Positions 9,935 to 18,348 of a DNA stretch of 64,000 bases are shown piece after piece (within the stretch, counting starts at the first letter, position 1; each line of letters opens with the position of its first letter). The notes beneath the pieces are model-generated. The model did not search any database and was not told the origin of the DNA. It saw only the letters and a list, made by a program, of their open reading frames with translations. This DNA comes from Bifidobacterium felsineum (GTDB lineage Bacteria > Actinomycetota > Actinomycetes > Actinomycetales > Bifidobacteriaceae), in the NCBI RefSeq assembly GCF_002802915.1, contig NZ_PEBJ01000001.1, forward strand, positions 186,001 through 250,000. Direction: 5' to 3'. A program made the position numbers and the translations under genes.

Positions 9935-11206
9935 ATGAATAAGAACATTAAGAAAACGTCCATGGCAATCATCGCCGCTACGGCTGCTGCGGTCATGGCG
10001 CTCGCGGGCTGCGGTTCGAGCGGCTCGGCATCTGGCGATTCCGGCGCGTCCGCCAAGAAGACCGATACCTTCGTACTCGGCGGGCTGTGGCCTGAAACCG
10101 GTTCCTTGGCATACCTGGCGCCGCCTGAGCTGGCCGCCGAAAAGCTGGCTGTTTCGGATATCAATGCGGCCGGCGGCGTGCTGGGCAAAGACATCACCAC
10201 CACGGACGCCGATACATCCGACGCCGATCATGCCGATCAGAACTCCTCCGCAACCCAATCCGTAATGAGCAAGAACCCGTCGTTCGTCATCGGCCCGGCC
10301 TCCAGCGCCGTGGTCAAGAACGTGTATAAGACCATCACTTCGGCCAATGTGCCGATGCTTTCGATGGGTGCTACCAGCTCCGACTTCTCCGGCCTAAGCC
10401 CATACTTCTTCCGTACTGTGCCGCCGGACTCCGTGCAGGGCGCGGTTCTTGGCCAAGTCATCGCCCAAGATGGCGTGAAGAACCTGGCGGTCGCAGTCTT
10501 TAATGATGAATACGGCACCGGTTTGCGCGACACCATCGTCAAGACCGTTGAGGGTGCTGGTGTGAACGTGGTGTATGGCGCAGACAGCGCCTTCGACCCA
10601 ACTGAGACCAACTTCTCCTCAATTGTGACCGCCATCAAGGCTTCAAACCCGGACGCCATCGCAATTGTGGCCTTCGACCAGACCAAGTCGCTGGTCAAGG
10701 AACTCGCATCCCAGGGCGTGGATACGCACAAGCTGTACTTCGTGGATGGCAACACTGCCGACTACTCCAAGGATCTTGACGCCGGTCTGCTCGAAGGCGC
10801 CAAGGGCACCATTCCGGGCGTGATGGCTTCCGACGAATTCCAGAAGAAGCTCGTCAAGGCATACGGCAAGGATATTTCCACCTTTACCTACGGCGCTGAG
10901 ACCTATGACGGCATCATTCTCGCGGCCCTCGCCGCGCAGAAGGGCGGTTCCGCGGATGGCGCGACCATCCAGAAGAACATGGCCGCGGTCTCGGGTGCGA
11001 ATGGTGGCACCAAGTGCAGCACCTACAAGGATTGCGTGGCCGCGCTGAAGTCCGGCAAGGAGATCACTTACAAGGGTCTGACCGGCATCGGTCCGTTCAA
11101 TAAGAACAACGACCCGAGCTCCGCGAACATCGGCGTCTACGTGTTCGATGACCAGAACGTGCCGAAGTTCGATCACACCCAGGAAGGCAAGGTTCCGACC
11201 GACTGA
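9935..11206 (+). CDS. livK: Branched-chain amino acid-binding lipoprotein of the LIV importer
   Basis: Extracytoplasmic solute-binding protein for the livHMGF system. The start at 9935 gives a lipoprotein signal peptide, MNKNIKKTSMAI... ending in the lipobox LAGC (Cys about residue 27), followed by a Gly/Ser linker and a 390-residue periplasmic-binding fold of type I (FVLGGLWPETGSLAYLAPPE, NAAGGVLGKDI, PAIVAFDQTK-like strands). The frame is open further upstream to 9659, but GAGAGGATAGG lies just before 9935 and only this start exposes the signal peptide. Total 423 residues. A strong terminator follows. Confidence 0.94.
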   Translation: MNKNIKKTSMAIIAATAAAVMALAGCGSSGSASGDSGASAKKTDTFVLGGLWPETGSLAYLAPPELAAEKLAVSDINAAGGVLGKDITTTDADTSDADHADQNSSATQSVMSKNPSFVIGPASSAVVKNVYKTITSANVPMLSMGATSSDFSGLSPYFFRTVPPDSVQGAVLGQVIAQDGVKNLAVAVFNDEYGTGLRDTIVKTVEGAGVNVVYGADSAFDPTETNFSSIVTAIKASNPDAIAIVAFDQTKSLVKELASQGVDTHKLYFVDGNTADYSKDLDAGLLEGAKGTIPGVMASDEFQKKLVKAYGKDISTFTYGAETYDGIILAALAAQKGGSADGATIQKNMAAVSGANGGTKCSTYKDCVAALKSGKEITYKGLTGIGPFNKNNDPSSANIGVYVFDDQNVPKFDHTQEGKVPTD

Positions 11207-11251
11207 CGATGAGCATGACTCTGATTGCTGATTGTTAGGCGATTAGTAGGC

Positions 11252-11286
11252 TAAAAAAGTCCCGTTTGAGCGGCGGGACTTTTTTA
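11252..11286 (+). terminator. Rho-independent terminator of livK
   Basis: AAGTCCCG and CGGGACTT pair around a short loop, with an A-run before and TTTTTTA after; it could work on both strands. Confidence 0.9.
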
Positions 11287-11296
11287 TGTTTCGGTA

Positions 11297-11310
11297 TCGA
11301 ACCGGTTCGA
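11297..11310 (+). promoter_or_regulatory. LacI-type operator upstream of sucrose phosphorylase (distal)
   Basis: Perfect palindrome TCGAACCGGTTCGA with central CG, typical of LacI-family operators. It lies 56 bases upstream of an identical site at 11353. Confidence 0.8.
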
Positions 11311-11352
11311 CACGCCGGGTGGATTGGCGGTTGGGTTGCGGCGGCGATAATA

Positions 11353-11366
11353 TCGAACCGGTTCGA
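11353..11366 (+). promoter_or_regulatory. LacI-type operator at the sucrose phosphorylase promoter (proximal)
   Basis: Second perfect TCGAACCGGTTCGA. A possible -10 (GATAAT, 11345-11350) with TTGGCG 16 bases upstream ends just before it, so a bound repressor would block initiation. Confidence 0.8.
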
Positions 11367-11500
11367 TACAGAAGGTGTGATCCGACGGCAGTCTGAAACG
11401 GTCAGCATTGAGCGCTTCAGAGGTTGCGAATACGTGACTCAGTGGTAGAGGGGTCGCGGCCGCCCGGTACATCGCACCCCGATACAACACAGGAGTTGCA

Positions 11501-13027
11501 GTGAAGAACAAAGTCCAACTCATCACTTACGCGGATCGCCTCGGCGACGGCACCATCGCCAGCATGACCGACATCCTGCGCACGCGCTTCAACGGCATTT
11601 ACGACGGCGTGCACATCCTGCCATTCTTCACCCCATTCGATGGAGCGGATGCTGGCTTCGACCCGATCGACCACACCAAGGTCGACCCGCGCCTCGGCTC
11701 GTGGAACGACGTGGCCGAACTCTCCAAGACCCACAACATCATGGTGGACGCCATCGTGAATCACATGAGCTGGGAATCCGCTCAGTTCCAGGACGTACTC
11801 GCCAAGGGCGAGGAATCCGAATACTACCCGATGTTCCTCACGATGAGCTCCGTCTTCCCGAACGGCGCCACCGAGGAAGACCTGGCCGGCATCTACCGCC
11901 CGCGCCCGGGCCTGCCGTTCACCCACTACAAGTTCGCCGGCAAGACCCGCCTGGTATGGGTCAGCTTCACCCCGCAGCAGGTGGATATCGACACCGACTC
12001 CGACAAGGGCTGGGAATACCTGATGTCCATCTTCGACCAGATGGCCGCCAGTCACGTGAGCTACATCCGCCTCGATGCCGTCGGCTACGGCGCCAAGGAA
12101 GCCGGCACCAGCTGCTTCATGACCCCGAAGACCTTCAAACTCATCTCCCGTCTGCGCGAAGAGGGCATGAAGCGCGGCCTTGAAATCCTCATCGAGGTGC
12201 ATTCCTACTACAAGAAGCAGGTCGAAATCGCCTCCAAGGTGGACCGCGTCTACGACTTCGCCCTGCCTCCGCTGCTCCTTCACTCCCTGTTCACCGGCCA
12301 TGTCGAGCCGGTTGCGCACTGGACCGAGATCCGCCCGAACAACGCCGTCACCGTGCTCGATACGCACGACGGCATCGGCGTGATTGACATCGGCTCCGAC
12401 CAGCTTGACCGTTCCTTGAAGGGCCTTGTGCCGGACGAGGATGTGGATAATCTGGTCAACACCATCCATGCCAACACCCACGGCGAATCCCAGGCCGCCA
12501 CCGGCGCCGCCGCGTCGAACCTTGATCTGTATCAGGTCAATAGCACCTACTACTCCGCGCTCGGCTGCAACGACCAGCACTACATCGCCGCCCGCGCGGT
12601 GCAGTTCTTCCTGCCTGGTGTGCCGCAGGTCTACTACGTGGGCGCGCTTGCCGGCAAAAATGATATGGAACTGTTGCGCAAGACCAACAACGGCCGCGAT
12701 ATCAACCGTCACTACTACTCCACGGCTGAGATCGATGAGAATCTCGCCCGCCCGGTAGTGCGTGCGCTGAACGCGCTTGCCAAGTTCCGCAATGAACTGC
12801 CCGCATTCGACGGCGAATTCAGCTATGAGGTCGATGGTGATAAGTCCATCACCTTCCGTTGGACTGCCGCCGACGGTGCAACCGCTGCTGCACTCATCTT
12901 CGAGCCCGGCCGCGGCCTCGGTGCGGATAACACCGAGCCGGTCGCCAGCTTGGTCTGGACTGACTCCACCGGCGAACACCGCACCGACGATCTGCTGGGC
13001 GATCCGCCGGTGGCCAGCCTCTCCTAG
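11501..13027 (+). CDS. Sucrose phosphorylase (GH13)
   Basis: Converts sucrose and phosphate to glucose-1-phosphate and fructose in the cytoplasm, saving ATP for a fructose-6-phosphate-shunt organism. The 508-residue protein starts MKNKVQLITYADRLGDGTI and has the catalytic residues of the family: nucleophile Asp192 in IRLDAVGYG, acid/base Glu232 in LIEVHS and Asp290 in LDTHDG. The start codon is GTG, preceded by AGGAG at 11491. Two operators precede the gene, and the neighbours are sugar carriers and a LacI regulator, so sucrose-inducible control is likely. The symbols splP and scrP are both in use, so none is assigned. Confidence 0.97.
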   Translation: MKNKVQLITYADRLGDGTIASMTDILRTRFNGIYDGVHILPFFTPFDGADAGFDPIDHTKVDPRLGSWNDVAELSKTHNIMVDAIVNHMSWESAQFQDVLAKGEESEYYPMFLTMSSVFPNGATEEDLAGIYRPRPGLPFTHYKFAGKTRLVWVSFTPQQVDIDTDSDKGWEYLMSIFDQMAASHVSYIRLDAVGYGAKEAGTSCFMTPKTFKLISRLREEGMKRGLEILIEVHSYYKKQVEIASKVDRVYDFALPPLLLHSLFTGHVEPVAHWTEIRPNNAVTVLDTHDGIGVIDIGSDQLDRSLKGLVPDEDVDNLVNTIHANTHGESQAATGAAASNLDLYQVNSTYYSALGCNDQHYIAARAVQFFLPGVPQVYYVGALAGKNDMELLRKTNNGRDINRHYYSTAEIDENLARPVVRALNALAKFRNELPAFDGEFSYEVDGDKSITFRWTAADGATAAALIFEPGRGLGADNTEPVASLVWTDSTGEHRTDDLLGDPPVASLS

Positions 13028-13052
13028 TAGACGCCCTGAGTTCTTGTGCCTC

Positions 13053-13123
13053 TGCGCGCTTTTCGTGCGAAACGTGCGCTTAGGGTGCAAAAATGGGCTA
13101 ATTTGCGCGCTTTTCGTGCGAAA
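13053..13123 (+). repeat. Two copies of a 20-bp hairpin-forming repeat
   Basis: TGCGCGCTTTTCGTGCGAAA occurs at 13053-13072 and 13104-13123; CTTTTCG-TG-CGAAAAG can fold back on itself in the second copy. They lie between sucrose phosphorylase and the next transporter gene and may weaken read-through. Confidence 0.75.
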
Positions 13124-13160
13124 AGTATTCAAAAGTGCGGGAGGATGAGAGACACACGTC

Positions 13161-13174
13161 TCGAACCGGTTCGA
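13161..13174 (+). promoter_or_regulatory. LacI-type operator upstream of sugar transporter (distal)
   Basis: Perfect TCGAACCGGTTCGA, paired with the site at 13218, 57 bases downstream, the same arrangement as before sucrose phosphorylase. Confidence 0.8.
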
Positions 13175-13217
13175 CACGCCGAATCAATTAGGTCAAACGA
13201 TTGACTCCGCGGTATTA

Positions 13218-13231
13218 TCGAACCGGTTCGA
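13218..13231 (+). promoter_or_regulatory. LacI-type operator upstream of sugar transporter (proximal)
   Basis: Perfect TCGAACCGGTTCGA; a possible -10 (TATTAT, 13213-13218) abuts it. The 5' untranslated region to the ATG at 13412 is about 180 bases. Confidence 0.8.
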
Positions 13232-13411
13232 AGCAGACGACATACGAGTCAACGCAGGAGTTGCCGCAAGAGGCCTCATAGGTCAGAGACACTGAAAGTC
13301 TCACCATCGGAAACCCCGCAGTTCGCACCACGGTTGCCGCCTTCCACGATCCGCATAACTACAGACGTCATCGAAGAGTCCTGTAAACCCATCAGCACAG
13401 GGAAGAGAACC

Positions 13412-14743
13412 ATGGAAAACACCATCGAAACTGCAGCGGCGCCAAACGCACCCGCAGTCAATAGAAACGAACTCGACAGCTACGGTCGCCGCCCGTCCGT
13501 CCTGGACGTGTTCCGTCTGGGCGCCGGCTTCACCATCAGCCTTATCATCACCGGCATCGTGTGGGTGTCGCTGTCCTCCATCCTCGTGCCGCAGCTCGTG
13601 GATCAGATCGCCCCCGGCCAGCGCGAGGCCTTCATGGCCAGCATCAACTCCGTTGGCTCCGTGGTGGCACTGTTCGCCAACATCATCTTCGGTACTTTCT
13701 CCGACATCACCCGCTCCAAGTGGGGCAAGCGCACGCTGTGGATCATCAGCGGCGGCATCCTGTGCGGTGCCTGCGTGGCCGGCCTGCTCGTCACCCGCTC
13801 CCTGCCGCTCATCCTGCTGCTCTGGTGCGGCATGCAGCTGTTCTACAACTGGATGAACGCTCCGTTCGTCGCCACCCTGTCTGACCGCGTGCCGGACAAG
13901 TTCCGTGGCTCCGTCTCCTCCTTCATGGGTGCAGGCGGCGTGCTCGGCCAGACCTCAGGCTCCCTGGTCGGCTCCATGCTCATCAGCAACATCGACCTCG
14001 GCTTCGCCATCGGCGCTCTCGGCTTCGCCCTCGTCGGCATCATCGTGGTCGGCATCTGGCCGCGCGAACCCTCCAATGTGGACGAAGAGCGCGATCCGAT
14101 CAGCGTGAAGATGGTGCTCAAGTCCTTCATCCCGCCGCACGGCAAGGGCTCCCGCAACTTCTACTACGCTCTGTTCGGCCGTCTGATGATGGTCGCCGGC
14201 TACCAGATGATCAACGGCTACCTGCTCTACGTGGTCAAGTACTACACCTTCTCCGACTCCGGCTACGATGCCGAACAGCTCAAGACCGCGGCCGCCGGCG
14301 TGATCGCCACCATGTCCGTGATCACCATGGTCGTCTCCCTGATCGCCGCCCTGGTCTCCGGCCCGATCTCCGATAAGCTCGGCATGCGCAAGATTCCGGT
14401 CGCTGCCGCCAGCGTGCTGTTCGCCATCGGCGCCGCAATGCCGTGGATCTTCCACAATGCATGGGGCATGTACCTGTTCGCCGCCATCGCCGGCTTCGGC
14501 TACGGCGTCTACAACGCCATCGACCAGGCTCTGAACGTCTCCATCCTGCCGAACCCGAAGGAAGCCGGTAAGGACCTCGGTGTGCTCAACATGGCCAACA
14601 CCCTCTCCACCGTGCTCGGCTCCCTGCTCACCTCTGGCGTGGTGATGGCCACCGGCGGCAACTACGGTCTGGTGTTCCCGGTCTGCATCGTGGTGGTGCT
14701 CATCGCCGCCTTCCTGATCATGCAAATCAAGGGCATCAAGTAG
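13412..14743 (+). CDS. MFS sugar transporter, probably sucrose permease
   Basis: A 443-residue integral membrane protein with about 12 hydrophobic segments. The loop-2 motif appears as SDITRSKWGKRTLWIISGGI (about residue 98), and a second-half equivalent as GPISDKLGMRKIPV. I place the start at 13412 (MENTIETAAAPNAP) because GGAAGAG precedes it and the upstream part of the open frame is not protein-like. Position between sucrose phosphorylase and a LacI regulator, plus its own pair of identical operators, argues for sucrose uptake; substrate is inferred from context. Confidence 0.9.
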   Translation: MENTIETAAAPNAPAVNRNELDSYGRRPSVLDVFRLGAGFTISLIITGIVWVSLSSILVPQLVDQIAPGQREAFMASINSVGSVVALFANIIFGTFSDITRSKWGKRTLWIISGGILCGACVAGLLVTRSLPLILLLWCGMQLFYNWMNAPFVATLSDRVPDKFRGSVSSFMGAGGVLGQTSGSLVGSMLISNIDLGFAIGALGFALVGIIVVGIWPREPSNVDEERDPISVKMVLKSFIPPHGKGSRNFYYALFGRLMMVAGYQMINGYLLYVVKYYTFSDSGYDAEQLKTAAAGVIATMSVITMVVSLIAALVSGPISDKLGMRKIPVAAASVLFAIGAAMPWIFHNAWGMYLFAAIAGFGYGVYNAIDQALNVSILPNPKEAGKDLGVLNMANTLSTVLGSLLTSGVVMATGGNYGLVFPVCIVVVLIAAFLIMQIKGIK

Positions 14744-14782
14744 CCCATAACCTAATCTTCTCCCGAAGAATTCCCTTAGTGA

Positions 14783-14830
14783 TTGGCCCGTTTCGATTCC
14801 CACAAGGAACCGAGGCGGGCCGATTTTTTT
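14783..14830 (+). terminator. Terminator after MFS transporter
   Basis: GGCCCG and CGGGCC arms around a 25-base loop, followed by GATTTTTTT. Confidence 0.75.
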
Positions 14831-15048
14831 ATGATTGCTGTTCTAGTACCACGCCCTGCCGCGCGATATGCCGCCGGTATTGCCCCGGCGTAAAATAAAC
14901 GCATGAAAAGATGAGCCGTCTGCAATGCACTGAGGTAAGTGCGTGCGGGCGGCTTTGCGTTACGTTGCATGGCGCGAGAAATCCGCGACACCGCGGAACG
15001 AGCCCAAGCAACGCCAAGCGAGAGAGCAACGAGAGAGAAGATCGAACC

Positions 15049-16698
15049 ATGCTGGAACCATATGTGCGCCCGGGCATCGATGATCGCCCCGATTTGGATA
15101 AGGCGCTGAGCCCGGAAGACAAGGCCGCAGTAGCCCGACTGGCTATCAAAAACCGTCGCCGCCCGCCTGAGGCATCCGCCGATCAGCCTGAAGCCCAGGC
15201 CGTGCGCCTCGCGGCATCCAGCACCGCTACCGCGGTCGCCGCCGCCGCCAGCGTGGATGCCCCCGCGCCGGATATGGCCTCCGCCTACCTCGATATGCGC
15301 GACCCGATGGTGGCCGCCAACGGTGAAAAGCCGGATGCCCGCAAGGTCAGCCGCCTCAACTGGGGCTTCTTCGCCGCATCCATCCTCGTCGGCGCTCCAT
15401 GGGTTGCGTTGAACACCATCGCCTTGCCCAATGCCGTGGCCCGACTGTTCCATTACGACACCACTGAGTTGCAGATCACCATCAACCCGGTGACAGGCCG
15501 CCCATTCCCCGTGGCCACCGAACTCGCCATGCCGCTGGCCGTGCTGGTGATCGTCGGCGTGGTGGCAGCGGCCCTGCTCACCCCGCTGGTCTCCGCCTTG
15601 TCCGACCGCACGCGCACCCCGTTTGGCCGCCGCACCCCGTGGATGGTGGGCGGCGGCATCCTGTGCGCGCTGTTCACCTTGGTGCTGGGGCAGGATACCA
15701 GCATCGTGGTGATGTGCTTCTTCTGGGTGCTCATGCAATTCGCCTATGCCATGCTCTCCGCGCCCCTGGCCAGCGCGATCAGCGAGCGTGTGCCGGATAA
15801 ATTCCGTCCGCGCATCGAACGCTGGCATGGCATCGGTGTGATGCTCGCCCAGGCGCTCGGCGTACTGCTCGCCGCGTTCGGCGTGATGTTCGACTCCTAT
15901 TCGCCGTTCATCTACACTGCGATTCTGTTCGCTATCTCCGGCATCGCGTCAGCATTGATTTTGCCGCGCGAGCCCTCCAGCACCGAACTGCCGCGTCAAC
16001 GGTTCGACAGCGGCCAGGTACTTGACCAGCTGCGCCCGCCGACCGCTGCGCCTGCATTCGCCCGCGTCTTCACCGCCCGAGCCTGCATGATGACCGGCGT
16101 TGGGCTGACCAGCGTATTCCTGTGGTACCTCGTGCGCTTCTGGGTGTATGGCAAAACCGTGCAATTCACTTCCGCTCCGCTGACCATCCCCGCTGGATTC
16201 CTGATTTCCGCAATGGCTGTGGCCACGTTGATCGGCGCCGCCATCGCCTCCTGGTCCGCAGCCCCCATTTCCGAGGCTATTGAAGCGCGCGGCATCCGCA
16301 CCTCCACCGTGGTGGCCGGCGCCTGCCTGACCTATGCGATCGGCCTCGCTCTGGCCTGGGGCCTCGGCGTCTGGTCCACCGGCACCGCACGCGAAAACGG
16401 CATGATCATCTTCGCGCTCATCTCCGGCTTTGCATTCGGTATTTACGATGCGCTCGGCTTGGAGCTGGTGATGGATTCACTGCCCGACCCGCGCAACGCC
16501 GGCCATGACCTTGGCGTATACGCGCTCGCGAACTCCGCTGGTCTGGCGCTCGCCGCCATCATCGGTGCCATATTGGTGAACGCGTTTGCCCACTCTTTCG
16601 GCTACTACTTGCTCTTCCCGGCAGGCATCGTGATGGTGCTGCTCGCCGGCATCGTAACGCTGATCGGTGCCGAAAAAATCGAGGAAACCAAAGAATAA
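15049..16698 (+). CDS. Second MFS transporter of the sucrose cluster, with long N-terminal tail
   Basis: A 549-residue membrane protein. After about 100 mostly hydrophilic, Ala-rich residues (MLEPYVRPGIDDRPDLDK...) it has a 12-helix MFS body beginning LNWGFFAASILVGAPW, with the loop motif SDRTRTPFGRRTPWMVGGG and SERVPDKFRPRIERWHG, similar in pattern to the preceding transporter and to GPH/SLC45-like sugar carriers. Start chosen at 15049; the open frame reaches upstream to 14911 but that part has no signal. A terminator separates it from the preceding carrier, so it may have its own promoter. The substrate is unknown; another fructoside or glucoside is plausible. Confidence 0.85.
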   Translation: MLEPYVRPGIDDRPDLDKALSPEDKAAVARLAIKNRRRPPEASADQPEAQAVRLAASSTATAVAAAASVDAPAPDMASAYLDMRDPMVAANGEKPDARKVSRLNWGFFAASILVGAPWVALNTIALPNAVARLFHYDTTELQITINPVTGRPFPVATELAMPLAVLVIVGVVAAALLTPLVSALSDRTRTPFGRRTPWMVGGGILCALFTLVLGQDTSIVVMCFFWVLMQFAYAMLSAPLASAISERVPDKFRPRIERWHGIGVMLAQALGVLLAAFGVMFDSYSPFIYTAILFAISGIASALILPREPSSTELPRQRFDSGQVLDQLRPPTAAPAFARVFTARACMMTGVGLTSVFLWYLVRFWVYGKTVQFTSAPLTIPAGFLISAMAVATLIGAAIASWSAAPISEAIEARGIRTSTVVAGACLTYAIGLALAWGLGVWSTGTARENGMIIFALISGFAFGIYDALGLELVMDSLPDPRNAGHDLGVYALANSAGLALAAIIGAILVNAFAHSFGYYLLFPAGIVMVLLAGIVTLIGAEKIEETKE

Positions 16699-16709
16699 GA
16701 CAGCCGAAT

Positions 16710-16724
16710 AAAACCGGTTCGAGT
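16710..16724 (+). promoter_or_regulatory. Degenerate LacI-type operator before the regulator gene
   Basis: AAAACCGGTTCGAG matches TCGAACCGGTTCGA in its centre and right half, and lies just upstream of a possible -10 TACACT. It would fit autoregulation of the LacI gene at 16855. Confidence 0.6.
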
Positions 16725-16854
16725 ACACTGGTCTCCAGTGCGAAAATGCGGGGGTGTGCAGCAGATGCACGCCCCCGTTCGCGTATCGCGATGATGATGA
16801 TTGTTTGAGGCGATGCGCGATATGTGACGAACGAACCGATGGAGGCGAACAATC

Positions 16855-17898
16855 ATGGTTGGCATGCGCGACGTGGCCAAGGAAGCGGGAGTATCCGTAA
16901 GCACAGTGTCGTTGGTGGTGAACGGCACCGGCTATGTTTCCGATGACATGCGCGCCAAAGTTGAGGCGGCCATGCATGAGCTTCATTACATTCCCAATGA
17001 ACTGGCGCGCAACCTCTACCGCAATCGCACCAACACCATCGGCGTAATCGTGCCGACCATCCTCCATCCGTTCTTCGCCACGCTCACCGCGCATCTGCAG
17101 CGCGAATTCGCCAAACGCGACCTCAAAACCCTACTGTGCTCCACCGCCGACGCCGCAACCGGCGAAAGCGAATACGTGAACATGCTGCAACGGCACATGA
17201 TGGACGGCATCATCATGGCCGCCCACACCGAACACCAGCCTGATTACTGGACTTCCATCAACCGTCCGATTGTGGCATTCGACCGCATCCTGGGCGAAGG
17301 CGTGCCCTCGGTGCGTTCCGACCATGAGGCCGGCGGCCGAATGATCGCACGCCAACTCATCGGCTCCGGCGCGCGGCATGTGGTGCTCGTCGGCGGCCCG
17401 CGCTCGCAGTTCGCCGAAGGCACCACTTTCCCCACTGTCCGCTACCACCTGACCGTGGAGCAGATGACGGCTGAAGCCGGCATTGCCTGCGACTATGTGG
17501 AAGCCGGTTCCGTCACCGATGTCGTGGCCCACGAAGCCACTGCCGCCGCGATATTCCAGCGGTATCCCGACGTCGATGCCATCGTCGGCTCCGATGTGGT
17601 CGCTGCGATGGCGTTGCAGGAAGCTGAACGCCGCGGCATCAATGTGCCTGATGAGCTGCAGATTATTGCGTACGACGGCACTATGGCCGCCGAGTTGGCA
17701 GGTAAGCGACTGACCATGGTGCGGCAGGATTTCGCGGGCATCGCAGCGGCGCTCGCCGAGCAGATGGACCAGCAAATCGAAGCTGAGAATGGATCGGAGC
17801 GTAGTGGGCAAGCCGGCGAACCGAGCAATGCCAGCGAATCCGCACAGCCCGGGCAGGTAGTGCCGGTATCCTTCATCGCCGGCGAGACCACGCGGTAG
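16855..17898 (+). CDS. LacI-family transcriptional regulator of the sucrose genes
   Basis: 347 residues: N-terminal helix-turn-helix (MRDVAKEAGVSVSTVSLVVNG, hinge helix near ELARNLYRNRTN) and a periplasmic-binding-like sugar domain (TIGVIVPTILHPFFATL, ILGEGVPSVRSDHEAGGRM). The start at 16855 is preceded by GGAGGCG; ATG at 16864 is the alternative. The gene follows the sucrose transporters, and TCGAACCGGTTCGA sites lie upstream of sucrose phosphorylase, the permease and, degenerately, itself. Control of sucrose use is therefore the likely role; that this protein binds those sites is inference. Confidence 0.92.
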   Translation: MVGMRDVAKEAGVSVSTVSLVVNGTGYVSDDMRAKVEAAMHELHYIPNELARNLYRNRTNTIGVIVPTILHPFFATLTAHLQREFAKRDLKTLLCSTADAATGESEYVNMLQRHMMDGIIMAAHTEHQPDYWTSINRPIVAFDRILGEGVPSVRSDHEAGGRMIARQLIGSGARHVVLVGGPRSQFAEGTTFPTVRYHLTVEQMTAEAGIACDYVEAGSVTDVVAHEATAAAIFQRYPDVDAIVGSDVVAAMALQEAERRGINVPDELQIIAYDGTMAAELAGKRLTMVRQDFAGIAAALAEQMDQQIEAENGSERSGQAGEPSNASESAQPGQVVPVSFIAGETTR

Positions 17899-17913
17899 GT
17901 TTTATTCGCCTTG

Positions 17914-17932
17914 TCCACAATGTGAACCCTTG
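17914..17932 (+). promoter_or_regulatory. Motif shared with the ilvC1 upstream region
   Basis: TCCACAATGTGAACCCTTG here and TCCACAACGTGAACCCCTTG at 19891 differ by one substitution and one inserted base. A reverse-strand relative (GCTCACGTTGTGGA) lies at 21523 upstream of ilvC2. Binding factor unknown. Confidence 0.5.
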
Positions 17933-18016
17933 CTAGATTGGCGGGCAAAGCGAACCTATCTTAACTTTCCAGTTCGGGTCATACGGACTCGCTCGATACC
18001 GAAAGGAGGCCACGCG

Positions 18017-18085
18017 ATGACTGGATTCAATGCTTCTGCGTTTGTATCCGCACGAATTATTAGCCCGTCTTCGCTGGCGGACTAA
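18017..18085 (+). CDS. Candidate 22-residue leader peptide
   Basis: MTGFNASAFVSARIISPSSLAD and stop, preceded at seven bases by a very strong ribosome binding site, GAAAGGAGG. It is immediately followed by a long hairpin with T-run (18100-18176), and the next gene is a transporter, so the arrangement resembles a leader-peptide attenuator. There is no run of a single diagnostic codon; Ser, Ala and Ile are the commonest. Function is inferred from layout only. Confidence 0.55.
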   Translation: MTGFNASAFVSARIISPSSLAD

Positions 18086-18099
18086 TTCGGCATGATGCT

Positions 18100-18176
18100 T
18101 GAAGCCCCGTCAACGAAGGCAGGGCCAATCAAGCTGACACAATCGGTAAGGCCCTGCAAGTTGCGGGGCTTTTTTG
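18100..18176 (+). terminator. Long hairpin terminator / attenuator before the MHS transporter
   Basis: AAGCCCCG pairs with CGGGGCTT, AAC with GTT and CAGGGCC with GGCCCTG, giving a long interrupted stem of about 18 pairs and a terminal TTTTTTG. It lies after the leader peptide and 170 bases before the transporter ATG, so it must be bypassed for expression from an upstream promoter. Confidence 0.75.
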
Positions 18177-18348
18177 TTGCGCTCACAAGGCTTAGGCAAA
18201 CCCCGCAGGACGGAAACAGCGGGCAGATAGCAAGCAGTAACAAGTAAGACAACAGAAGCAATGCAGTGTGAAACATACCGTGGAACACTGCGGAACAGTC
18301 GCCCTGACAAGTTGGGTTAGCGCAGGGTGAGAACCAACAGGAGCAATA

